Of a stretch of DNA of 44,754 bases, positions 15,920 through 22,761 are shown piece after piece (positions within the stretch are counted from its first letter, which is position 1; every line of letters begins with the position of its first letter). Source of the stretch: Actinotignum schaalii (lineage in GTDB: Bacteria; Actinomycetota; Actinomycetes; Actinomycetales; Actinomycetaceae); contig NZ_JARBHJ010000020.1 in NCBI RefSeq assembly GCF_028864145.1, forward strand, positions 1-44,754, read 5' to 3'. Position numbers and translations under genes: made by a program. The notes under the pieces were generated by a model. It worked only from the letters and a program-made list of their open reading frames with translations. It had not been told where the DNA came from and ran no database searches.

Positions 15920-17993
15920 GGTGATCCTTTCCCGGGCGCCACGCGCGGGCCCGTGCGGTTAGCCGGCGATACACAAGAATGGATTGCGCGGCGATGAAAC
16001 AGCCGTAAATCGCGGCGATGGTGAGGATGAACTCCCAGGGGATAAATCCGGTTCCGGGCAGTAAGAATTGCCGTGCCAGGAAGGTGCCGACCGCGAGGGC
16101 CGCGATCCCGGTCACGATATTGGTGGCGAGGGTGCGCCGGGCGAGGATGTGGGCAACCGTGCGGGTTTGCCCGGTGAGTGCCGTGATAGCGGCGGCGTCC
16201 CGTGCCTGGGCTTCGGCTTCGCGGGAGAAATTCAGCCACACCACCAGCAGCCCGCAAACGAAAGCGAAGGTCGTAAAGAGGCTGAGCCAGGTGGAATGCT
16301 GGCGGTAGATCTGCGCCAGGGCGCGGGTATTTTCACCCAGCGGTGTGGATAGCGCGGGGATCGGGGTGCCCAGATCCAAGCTGTGAATCTGGCTGAGGAG
16401 TTTTTCTCCAGAATCTGGGTCATCGGATTCGACGAGGGTGACGAGCCAGCCGCGGTCTATGTTTTCAGGGAGGTTTGGCTGTGGAGTTCCGTATAACGGC
16501 GCCAGGTAATCGGAAAGCACCAGCTCTAGATTTTCCGGAGTAACCTGCCCGGTTTCCAGCGGGACCACTCCGATTCCGTGGCCGGCGGCGATAATAGCAG
16601 CGTCGGGTCGAGCCGCGTGAATATGAGCGGCGGCATTTTCAAGGCAGCCCGGTGTATTGGGGCGGCACACAAGGGAAGAATAAACTGCACTGAGGTTCTC
16701 AGGAAGTGGGGGCATCTCCTTATCGGTATTCGCGACCGCGTTGAAGCAGGCGATTAATAGGGTTCCGATAATGAGGAAACAGCCTGCGAGGGTTCCGGAC
16801 CGGGAAGCTACCTCGGGATGGCGCATAACCCAGCGGGTGGTGAGATCAGTGAGGTGATCCCGGCGGGATCTGGTGGCGAGGCTTGCCGTGGCACGGGTAA
16901 GCAGTGTGAAAGTTGCCGGTAGGCCGAGTAGAACCAGAACAATTCCTATAGGAACGGCGGCAGAAGCAAGTTCCAAGGGAATCCACCAGAGATACCACTG
17001 GAATCCTGCTGCCAGAAGAATCCCAAGAGTGAAGAGAGCTAGGCCAAGCAGAGGACGCTTCCTTTTTTGCCGTGCTGGGCGCATTGAAAGCGTGAGGCGG
17101 GGCCAGGAGAAAAACAGCACGAGCGCAGCTAGTGTGACCAGTAAGGCGAGGATGATCCAGCCTAGTTGGGGAAGGAATGCCTGTGGGTGGAAGTGGAATC
17201 CGGTGAAAGGTAGGCGAATGGCACCACTGATGAGAATGGCGACCGCGGCACTACCCGATAGGCCACCAAGTAATACTGGGGGAATGACTCGGGGACTGGC
17301 GTGCCGAATGAGGTGACTGCGCCGTGCCCCCACGCATTGAAGAATGAATTGCTCCTGCGCGATGTTGCTCTGAAAATTCTTACGGCAGGCCGGGATGTAG
17401 AGGAGAATCGGTAGGACGATGACTACAATCACCAGAGGCAGAAGATGCTCGGCCCAATGCTCATATGTCACACTACCTATAGCTACAGTATCCGTACTGT
17501 TCGCGTCCACTGCGAATCCTGAAGCGAAATATACGCGGGACTCCATCCGAGCTTGTTCTAGAAAATCACCGACATTCGCCGGGCGTGCGTAAACCAATAG
17601 ATCATCATCAAGAGCTGCGTACTCATCAATAACAGCCGTAATGGGACCGAATTGTTGTTCAAGGGTTTCGCGGTAGCGGAGAGCGGGGCGGGTGACCGCC
17701 GCGCTCCCCGCTGCTGGCCAGGCGTTGAGCCCCGGAGGTGGAGGGACATCCGGTCGCAAAGGTTCCATGTAAAGAACACTCACGAGACGAGAGTCGATAA
17801 AGGTATTATCAACCCGATAGGCGAAAGTGGCTTTATCTTCGCTCGTCGTGTAGATAGGACCGCTTGTCTGAGCTACCTTGTTCCGGTACGGGAGCTCAAC
17901 ACCGATGGAAGCCAGTGAAAAAACCGCGATGACGCTCAATAAGGCCGCGGTAAACAGGGCCGGGAATGACCGCCGCTTAGTAGTGAAATTCAT
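15900..17993 (-). CDS. large FtsX-like ABC permease, resembles bacteriocin-associated integral membrane protein
   Basis: A 697-residue polytopic protein. An N-terminal helix (about 11-30) is followed by an external domain to about 185. A set of helices runs from about 185 to 425 (HLLPLVIVVIVLPILLYIP onwards). A second external domain (about 425-570) contains the closely spaced cysteines SLVCRPNTPGCLEN. Three final FtsX-type helices lie at about 580-690. The double helix-set with two ectodomains matches the large permeases paired with a single ATPase in lactococcin 972-like loci (DUF1430 type) and in MacB/LolC relatives. No good Shine-Dalgarno precedes ATG 17993, although the peptide gene ends only 24 bases upstream, so expression may depend on read-through from it. 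Assignment to the bacteriocin family rests on size, topology and neighbours, not on a profile match. Confidence 0.8.
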   Translation of the reverse strand: MNFTTKRRSFPALFTAALLSVIAVFSLASIGVELPYRNKVAQTSGPIYTTSEDKATFAYRVDNTFIDSRLVSVLYMEPLRPDVPPPPGLNAWPAAGSAAVTRPALRYRETLEQQFGPITAVIDEYAALDDDLLVYARPANVGDFLEQARMESRVYFASGFAVDANSTDTVAIGSVTYEHWAEHLLPLVIVVIVLPILLYIPACRKNFQSNIAQEQFILQCVGARRSHLIRHASPRVIPPVLLGGLSGSAAVAILISGAIRLPFTGFHFHPQAFLPQLGWIILALLVTLAALVLFFSWPRLTLSMRPARQKRKRPLLGLALFTLGILLAAGFQWYLWWIPLELASAAVPIGIVLVLLGLPATFTLLTRATASLATRSRRDHLTDLTTRWVMRHPEVASRSGTLAGCFLIIGTLLIACFNAVANTDKEMPPLPENLSAVYSSLVCRPNTPGCLENAAAHIHAARPDAAIIAAGHGIGVVPLETGQVTPENLELVLSDYLAPLYGTPQPNLPENIDRGWLVTLVESDDPDSGEKLLSQIHSLDLGTPIPALSTPLGENTRALAQIYRQHSTWLSLFTTFAFVCGLLVVWLNFSREAEAQARDAAAITALTGQTRTVAHILARRTLATNIVTGIAALAVGTFLARQFLLPGTGFIPWEFILTIAAIYGCFIAAQSILVYRRLTARARAWRPGKDHHEYSAL

Positions 17994-18017
17994 AATGGGT
18001 TGGGAAATGCTGTTTCA

Positions 18018-18350
18018 CTAATAGATCCAACCTCCACATGACATTGGTAGTGGTATGGGTTGCGAAACGCACGGTTTGATAGCGGTGATAGTGGAGCTAA
18101 CTGTTTTCGTGACGGTGGTATTGTATCCTGATTTGTTGACAAGGCTATTTTGGCTGGTGCCGCCATTATACTTATACAAAGCTGATACAAATTCGTCATC
18201 GTCCGCGTTGTCGGTAACGCTAATAGTCGGCCCGTTAGTTACGGTGTACTGGCCGTACATTGATCCGTTGTAGACGAGAGCAGCTGCCGTAGTAGTTGCT
18301 CCGGCAGCTAGTAGAATCCCTACTAAGCCCGCTGTTACTTTCCGTTTCAT
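18018..18350 (-). CDS. small secreted peptide precursor, bacteriocin-like candidate
   Basis: A 110-residue protein I cannot assign to a family. A clear signal peptide (KRK basic start, hydrophobic AGLVGILLAAGATTTAAA) should be cleaved near residue 25. The mature part of about 85 residues is rich in Ser, Thr, Asn, Tyr and Gly. It has an acidic patch (DNADDDE) and ends in a Cys-containing stretch, IKPCVSQPIPLPMSCGGWIY, whose two cysteines 11 residues apart could form a disulfide loop. It has the strongest Shine-Dalgarno of its operon (GGAGG, 7 bases from ATG 18350). It occupies the place that the precursor gene takes in lactococcin 972-type loci, but it lacks the Trp/His-rich pattern of that family. 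Base rows 18061-18240 contain 85 G/C in 180 (47%), far below neighbours, hinting at transfer or unusual selection. Confidence 0.75.
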   Translation of the reverse strand: MKRKVTAGLVGILLAAGATTTAAALVYNGSMYGQYTVTNGPTISVTDNADDDEFVSALYKYNGGTSQNSLVNKSGYNTTVTKTVSSTITAIKPCVSQPIPLPMSCGGWIY

Positions 18351-18371
18351 AATGAAACCTCCGTTTCGGTT

Positions 18372-18454
18372 GTTACCACCCAATAAGGCGATTTTGCCTA
18401 GGTGGGTAGCGTGCGCTCCGTTGCGCGGTGGGGAGAGCTGGAATCTTTCCCCAC
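18372..18454 (-). promoter_or_regulatory. structured leader of the peptide operon
   Basis: Upstream of the peptide gene, GTGGGGA and TCCCCAC (18428-18434 and 18448-18454) form a perfect 7-bp stem that would sit at the very 5' end of the transcript. A second element combines AGGC/GCCT and CCACC/GGTGG pairings around 18373-18414. The roughly 100-base leader is thus potentially folded. No known riboswitch pattern was recognised. Confidence 0.4.
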
Positions 18455-18459
18455 TTAGG

Positions 18460-18488
18460 ATTCTATGGGTACGCGAGTCTCAAGGGAA
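18460..18488 (-). promoter_or_regulatory. possible promoter of the peptide-exporter operon
   Basis: Reading the minus strand, TAGAAT (18465-18460) is a near-consensus -10 box, with the weak -35 candidate TTCCCT 17 bases further upstream. Transcription would start near 18453, at the edge of the 5' hairpin. Confidence 0.4.
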
Positions 18489-18506
18489 CTACGTCCTTTT
18501 GAGCTG

Positions 18507-18527
18507 ATAGCGAAATGTATTCGCTAT
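18507..18527. promoter_or_regulatory. perfect 8+8 palindrome, candidate operator between divergent genes
   Basis: ATAGCGAA (18507-18514) and TTCGCTAT (18520-18527) flank a 5-base centre. The right arm contains TTCGCT (18520-18525), 18 bases before TAAGAT (18544-18549), so the palindrome overlaps the likely -35 of the rightward gene. It also lies about 55-75 bases upstream of the leftward peptide-operon start. A regulator bound here could control both directions. Confidence 0.5.
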
Positions 18528-18549
18528 TTGGGTTTTCGTTATATAAGAT
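18520..18549 (+). promoter_or_regulatory. possible promoter of the 18620 membrane protein gene
   Basis: TTCGCT, 18 bases, then TAAGAT within an AT-rich run (TATATAAGATTATTGG). The transcript would begin near 18556 with a leader holding an imperfect stem GGGGAGTTCT/AGAATCCCC (18567-18587) before the ribosome-binding site. Confidence 0.45.
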
Positions 18550-18619
18550 TATTGGTTATTTTGGATGGGGAGTTCTGTAGAATCCCCCTAACAGCCCATT
18601 ACATAGGGAGGAGCCGCCC

Positions 18620-19501
18620 GTGCCCACAACCCAAGGCCAGCCCGGCTTGCGGGAAACAGTCACCCGGCTGCTACCCGCACTCGGCTTCGGACTCATCCTC
18701 GGCGCCCTCACCCTGCTCTGGATGAACGACTGGCACGGCACCCTCTACATCACCTTCATCGTGATCGGCGCACTCACCGTGTTGGGTGGCATTATTTATT
18801 TGCGTTACCGCTACCTCAACACCGCCGCCGCGCACGACCACCCACTCCGCACCCTCACCGCTGTGCTCACGGGCATCGCATTATTTCTGGGCGGCACCTT
18901 CCTGCCCACCCTCCTCAACCCGCCCCAAGCCGTCCGCATCGTCACCACCCAAATCAAAGACTGGGGCGGGGGCCCATTGCGCTCCTATTTCGCGGGCGGG
19001 GCTGAAGACCTGGGTGTCGCCGTCGTCGATATTGAAAAAGAAGCCGGTACCACGCAAGCGTTCCGGGCCCTCGTGCGCGAACGCCGCCTCGAAATTGACG
19101 TTCCCGTGGGCGAACGCAATAACGCCGCGGTCACCTATTCCTGGTCCCTGCCGCGCGATACCACGCCCTACGGATTCGCGGCCTCGCGGCCCTTCCGCTT
19201 CGAACGCGTCCCCACTTTCGACTACACCCAGCTCGACGCCGCGCTCTTCACCCGCGCCACCACCCTCGTGCGCGAACGCGGCGCGCAGATCGGATTGACG
19301 CCTGAGCAGCTGGAAGGCGCGGAAGTATTCGTCCGGGTCAAAGCCGCGGCCGCCGAACTGCCCGAATGTGAAAGCACCTGCCCCGCGCCCGAGGACCTCA
19401 TCTACACCGGGTGGTTGCACGCGGGCGGCAAAGCCGGGCACGTGATGATCGACGCGCGCGGCACCGTGCTCGGCGAAGACTGGACGCAATTCGGCGAGTA
19501 A
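18620..19501 (+). CDS. hypothetical membrane-anchored protein
   Basis: A 293-residue protein that I do not recognise. Three N-terminal hydrophobic helices lie at about 19-35 (ALGFGLILGALTLLW), 41-60 and 79-98, followed by an extracytoplasmic or cytoplasmic domain of about 190 residues with no known motif. That domain contains a CESTC cysteine pair near residue 253 and ends with VMIDARGTVLGEDW. A GGGAGGAG Shine-Dalgarno (18606-18613) selects GTG 18620. It is divergent from the peptide operon and convergent with metX (30-base gap). Composition returns to the high-GC norm a short way inside the gene, so it looks like ordinary chromosomal content rather than part of the AT-rich insert. Confidence 0.75.
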   Translation: MPTTQGQPGLRETVTRLLPALGFGLILGALTLLWMNDWHGTLYITFIVIGALTVLGGIIYLRYRYLNTAAAHDHPLRTLTAVLTGIALFLGGTFLPTLLNPPQAVRIVTTQIKDWGGGPLRSYFAGGAEDLGVAVVDIEKEAGTTQAFRALVRERRLEIDVPVGERNNAAVTYSWSLPRDTTPYGFAASRPFRFERVPTFDYTQLDAALFTRATTLVRERGAQIGLTPEQLEGAEVFVRVKAAAAELPECESTCPAPEDLIYTGWLHAGGKAGHVMIDARGTVLGEDWTQFGE

Positions 19502-19531
19502 CGAGTCTCCGAGTAGCGGGCGGGGTGGCGG

Positions 19532-20794
19532 CTAGAGAACCGCGTCCACTGACGCATCCGCTGGCGCAACTTCGGCGAGGAAATCCGCAATAATCGCGGA
19601 AACCTCATTATTTTCGATAAGGAAACCATCGTGACCGTGCGCGGAATGCACGGTCTGGAGCGGGCGCGCCCCGGGCAAAGCCGCGGCCAAGTCCGCCATA
19701 TGCTGCGGATAAAACAGCCGATCCGAATCAACGGCGACGACGAGCGCCGGCTGCTGCAGCCCCGCCACCACCTGCGCGGTACCGCCCCGCCCGCGCCCAA
19801 TATCGTGAGTGATAAATGCCTGGCTGATTGTCAGGTAGGAATTCGCGTCGAAACGCGCCACTAATTTCGCGCCGTGATAATCCAGGTAGGACTGTACGGC
19901 GTAACGGCCCCCGCGCAGCGGATCTTCGCCCTCCTGCGGGGTGCGGTCGAAACGAGCCGCCAGCTCCGGGGCGCAGCGATAAGTTAAATGCGCTATTTCA
20001 CGAGCCAGGCCAAGCCCGGCATCCGGGCCGCTCACGCCACTCTCATCGGGCTCGGCATCGTAATAATGTCCGCCGCGCCAGCGCGGATCCAAGCGAATCG
20101 CCAGATTTTGCAGGTGCGCATAAGCAATATGTTCCGCGGTGCTGGCCGGGCCCGCCACGAGCACCGCGAAGGCACCCACCCGCTCCGGGAAGGACGCCGC
20201 CCATTCCATGGTGCGGCAGCCACCAAAGGAGGCACCCGCCACCAGAGCCCAGCGCTCCACCCCGAGCAGGTCGGCGAGCCGGGCCTCCGCCGCGGCCATA
20301 TCCCGCATGGTAATTTCCGGGAAACGCGGGCCCCAGGGCTGGCCATCGGGAGCCAGGGAAGCCGGACCGGTACTTCCCTGGCAGCCACCCAGCACATTCG
20401 GGCACACGACGTAATACTGTTCTGTATCAATGGCCAGGCCCGGGCCCACAATATCTTTCCACCAGCCGCTGCGCCCATCGCGCGCCGCGGCGTGGGAATC
20501 CCCGGTGAGCGCGTGGCACAGCAGCACCGCATTGGAGCGGTCCGCATTGAGCTGCCCCCACGTTTCGTAGGCGAGCCGAACCTGCGGCAGGCGGCCGCCC
20601 AGCTCCAGTTCCAGGGGGCCAAGATCCGCGAAGCGGCGCTCACCCGGGTCATCCCCCTCCAGCCAGGCGCCGGTAGGGCGCTCGGTGAGGCGGGGAGCGG
20701 GGGTGTAGCCGGTATCGAAATCACCGATAGGTTCGGCATCGGTGACCGGGTCTAGGGGAGCGTGTCCCACGAGGAACTGGGGGCTGGGCGTCAT
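19532..20794 (-). CDS. metX: homoserine O-acetyltransferase
   Basis: A 420-residue alpha/beta-hydrolase-fold acyltransferase that activates homoserine for methionine synthesis. Family marks are the LAYETWGQLN region, HALTGDSHAA, the conserved VVCPNVLGGCQGSTGP stretch, the nucleophile elbow GASFGG (Ser189) and C-terminal VAVDSDRLFYP and HGHDGF carrying the acid and histidine. The acyl donor (acetyl versus succinyl-CoA) cannot be told from sequence by eye, but actinobacterial MetX with an O-acetylhomoserine sulfhydrylase partner is normally acetyl-specific. ATG 20794 is preceded by AAGG; the longer open frame to 20914 would run into metY. It is the second gene of a metY-metX operon (22-base gap). 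Confidence 0.95.
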   Translation of the reverse strand: MTPSPQFLVGHAPLDPVTDAEPIGDFDTGYTPAPRLTERPTGAWLEGDDPGERRFADLGPLELELGGRLPQVRLAYETWGQLNADRSNAVLLCHALTGDSHAAARDGRSGWWKDIVGPGLAIDTEQYYVVCPNVLGGCQGSTGPASLAPDGQPWGPRFPEITMRDMAAAEARLADLLGVERWALVAGASFGGCRTMEWAASFPERVGAFAVLVAGPASTAEHIAYAHLQNLAIRLDPRWRGGHYYDAEPDESGVSGPDAGLGLAREIAHLTYRCAPELAARFDRTPQEGEDPLRGGRYAVQSYLDYHGAKLVARFDANSYLTISQAFITHDIGRGRGGTAQVVAGLQQPALVVAVDSDRLFYPQHMADLAAALPGARPLQTVHSAHGHDGFLIENNEVSAIIADFLAEVAPADASVDAVL

Positions 20795-20816
20795 GATAAT
20801 CCTTGATCTTCTGGCT

Positions 20817-22115
20817 CTAGGCGATGGACTCGAGGCCCTGGCGAATATCAGCAATAAGATCGCGCGGATCTTCAATACCGATGGACAGGCGCACGGTGGC
20901 CGGGCTAATACCATTGGCCGCCAGCTCTTCCGCGGTCAGCTGCGAATGCGTGGTCGAAGCCGGGTGCACCACCAGCGACTTCGCATCCCCAATATTCGCG
21001 AGATTGGAGAAGAGATGGAGGGACTCCACGAAAGCCGCGGCCTTTTCAAAACCGCCGGCAACTTCCACCGTGAAGACCGAACCGGGGCCCTTCGGGGCAT
21101 ACTTAGCGGCCAGCTCGTGATAGGGATTACCCGGTAGACCAGCCCAGTTCACCGAGTCGATACCGGGGTGCTCGACCAAGAATTCCGCTACCGCGCGGGT
21201 ATTGGAGAGGTGGCGGTCGATGCGCAGGGAGAGGGTCTCCAGGCCCAGCCCGATAAGGAAGGCATTGAAAGGAGAAATCGCGGCGCCGGTATCACGCAGC
21301 AGGGTGGCACGAATACGAGTTGTGAAGGGGGCGCCGGGAAGATCGCCCCAGACGATGCCGTGGTAGGACTCGTCCACCTCGTGGAAACCGGGGAACTTGC
21401 CGTTCTTCCAGTTGAAGCCCGCACGTTCCACCACGGAACCGGCAATCGAGGTGCCGTGCCCGCCCAGGAACTTGGTGGCCGAATCCACCACCACGTCCGC
21501 CCCGAAATCGAAGGGATTCACATTGGCCGGAGTCCCGATCGTATTATCCACAATGAGCGGAATATCGTGGGAATGGGCGAGCTTGGCCAGTGCCTCAATG
21601 TCGAGAATATCCTGCTTCGGATTCGGGATCGTTTCCCCGTAGAGGGCCTTGGTGTTCTCATCAATCAGGGCTTCCCAATTGGCTGGATCCGAAGGGTTCT
21701 CCACGAAACGGGCCTCGATACCGAAGTTCTTGAGCACGTGCTTGAACTGGTTGTAGGTCCCGCCGTAGAGCGAATCGGAGGAGACAATATTATCCCCGGC
21801 CTGCGCCACATTCGTGACCGCGTAGAAAATAGCAGCCGAACCGGAAGCGAGGAGCAGCCCGCCCGTACCACCGTACAGCGCGGAAATACGTTCTTCGACA
21901 GCGCCCTGGGTGGGGTTGGTGATGCGAGTGTAAATCATGCCCGGATCGGTGAGCGCGAAACGCCCGCGCGCCTGCTCATTATCCTTAAAAACATAGGACG
22001 TGGTTTGGAAAATCGGCAGAGCTCGGGCGCCGTGATCGGAGTCGAGGACCTGGCCGGCATGCACCTGGAGGGTGTCGAAATGCAAAGTGTTCTGGGAATT
22101 CTGATTTTCTGACAT
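20817..22115 (-). CDS. metY: O-acetylhomoserine sulfhydrylase (aminocarboxypropyltransferase)
   Basis: A 432-residue PLP enzyme of the Cys/Met metabolism family that converts O-acetylhomoserine and sulfide to homocysteine. Marks are the N-terminal LHFDTLQVHAGQ, the PIFQTTSYVF segment, YTRITNPTQGAVEERI, the LLLASGSAAI motif and the PLP-binding Lys215 in DSATKFLGGHGTSIAG. A Gly/His-rich loop after the lysine and the long C-terminal domain match MetY rather than cystathionine gamma-synthase. AAGGAGAG gives a strong start at 22115. With metX it forms the direct-sulfhydrylation route to methionine. A minus-strand -10 candidate TAGGTT (22177-22172) and a palindrome further upstream may control it. 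Confidence 0.95.
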   Translation of the reverse strand: MSENQNSQNTLHFDTLQVHAGQVLDSDHGARALPIFQTTSYVFKDNEQARGRFALTDPGMIYTRITNPTQGAVEERISALYGGTGGLLLASGSAAIFYAVTNVAQAGDNIVSSDSLYGGTYNQFKHVLKNFGIEARFVENPSDPANWEALIDENTKALYGETIPNPKQDILDIEALAKLAHSHDIPLIVDNTIGTPANVNPFDFGADVVVDSATKFLGGHGTSIAGSVVERAGFNWKNGKFPGFHEVDESYHGIVWGDLPGAPFTTRIRATLLRDTGAAISPFNAFLIGLGLETLSLRIDRHLSNTRAVAEFLVEHPGIDSVNWAGLPGNPYHELAAKYAPKGPGSVFTVEVAGGFEKAAAFVESLHLFSNLANIGDAKSLVVHPASTTHSQLTAEELAANGISPATVRLSIGIEDPRDLIADIRQGLESIA

Positions 22116-22171
22116 GGTGCTCTCCTTCAAAACTGTGATGGGGAGCGGGCGGCAGATAGCGCCCCGGCATA

Positions 22172-22177
22172 AACCTA
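22172..22177 (-). promoter_or_regulatory. -10 candidate for metY-metX operon
   Basis: TAGGTT on the minus strand, about 57 bases upstream of the metY ATG. Transcription would begin near 22165, giving a leader of about 50 bases ending in the AAGGAGAG ribosome-binding site. No good -35 was seen. Confidence 0.4.
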
Positions 22178-22207
22178 GGAAAATATTCTTTTTCTCAGGC
22201 GCAGTAA

Positions 22208-22222
22208 TATCCATTCTGGATA
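22208..22222. promoter_or_regulatory. 15-bp palindrome upstream of metY
   Basis: TATCCA-TTC-TGGATA is a perfect inverted repeat centred about 40 bases upstream of the metY -10 candidate. That places it near -50, a position typical of activator or upstream repressor sites. It does not match the McbR consensus. Confidence 0.35.
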
Positions 22223-22317
22223 AACCAGAGGTGTGAAATTGGAATATGTGAAATGGAATTCTGCGATGCGGCGAATGCGCTCTGACCAGCCCGCTTATTT
22301 TTCTACTTGGTGTTCTT

Positions 22318-22403
22318 TTCCAAAATCAGCAGGGCTGATAGCGCACGTTAGGGCGGCTGGGCCGCGGAACGTGCGCTAGTTGGGCATTCGCATGACGAAC
22401 ATG
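22318..22403 (-). ncRNA. candidate small RNA, about 80 nt
   Basis: On the minus strand, TTGACG (22439-22434) and TATGCT (22414-22409) are separated by 19 bases and would start transcription near 22402. The product would contain a small TTCG/CGAA stem. A 10-bp perfect stem (22340-22349 with 22368-22377) extended by an inner GCGGC/GCCGC stem follows. Last comes a 6-bp hairpin ATCAGC-CCT-GCTGAT (22339-22325) ending in TTTT, which looks like an intrinsic terminator. No reading frame with a ribosome-binding site is present. All of this is structural inference with no known family match. Confidence 0.4.
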
Positions 22404-22659
22404 GGGCAAGCATAAGCAGGTGAGGGCACTATTCGTCAAGTTCACGGCGTAAATCACATTCTTGGTGAGTGCGCCGGTGGCGGAGCTGCGCCGTCGTACT
22501 TTAAGTCTTTCGGGTGCTCGCAACGCTGTGCGGATGTGCCCCCGGATTTATTCGGTGTCTCGCCTGTGTGAAAGTTGTGGTTCCTGATAAATGTAGGTGA
22601 GTGGTGTGACGAAAAAGAACGGAATTACACCTGTGAAATTTTGGGGCAGATGTTTCGTT

Positions 22660-22689
22660 TTGGACTGGTGTGAGGTATGTTCTTAGTGT
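22660..22689 (+). promoter_or_regulatory. promoter candidate for NlpC/P60 gene
   Basis: TTGGAC (22660-22665), 18 bases, TAGTGT (22684-22689). Transcription would start near 22696, leaving a 66-base leader that includes a GCGGG/CCCGC stem at about 22735-22750 and the GGAGG ribosome-binding site. Confidence 0.5.
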
Positions 22690-22761
22690 TTATATCGAAT
22701 TGTGGGTTTAGTCTGCGCGTACCTGTCCGGGGCGCGGGAAGGCCCGCCCTCTGGAGGTCGT

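Larger units (their letters stand above)
22116..22761. other. 646-base intergenic region between metY and the NlpC gene
   Basis: No convincing protein gene. From left to right it holds the metY leader and -10 candidate (22172-22177), a 15-bp palindrome (22208-22222), a pair of strong hairpins (22325-22377) with a minus-strand promoter candidate (22409-22439) that may define a small RNA, and a promoter for the NlpC gene (22660-22689). I looked for a SAM riboswitch before metY and a ydaO/c-di-AMP riboswitch before the NlpC gene and recognise neither. The rest is featureless to the eye. Confidence 0.6.

Noticed and set aside
22116-22260. Possible SAM riboswitch before metY
   Set aside because: The leader is only about 50 bases from the likely start and none of the conserved SAM-I, II or IV cores could be recognised.
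22690-22761. Possible ydaO/c-di-AMP riboswitch before the NlpC/P60 gene
   Set aside because: Actinobacterial wall-hydrolase genes often have one, but the leader is about 66 bases with only a short GC stem and lacks the conserved motifs.
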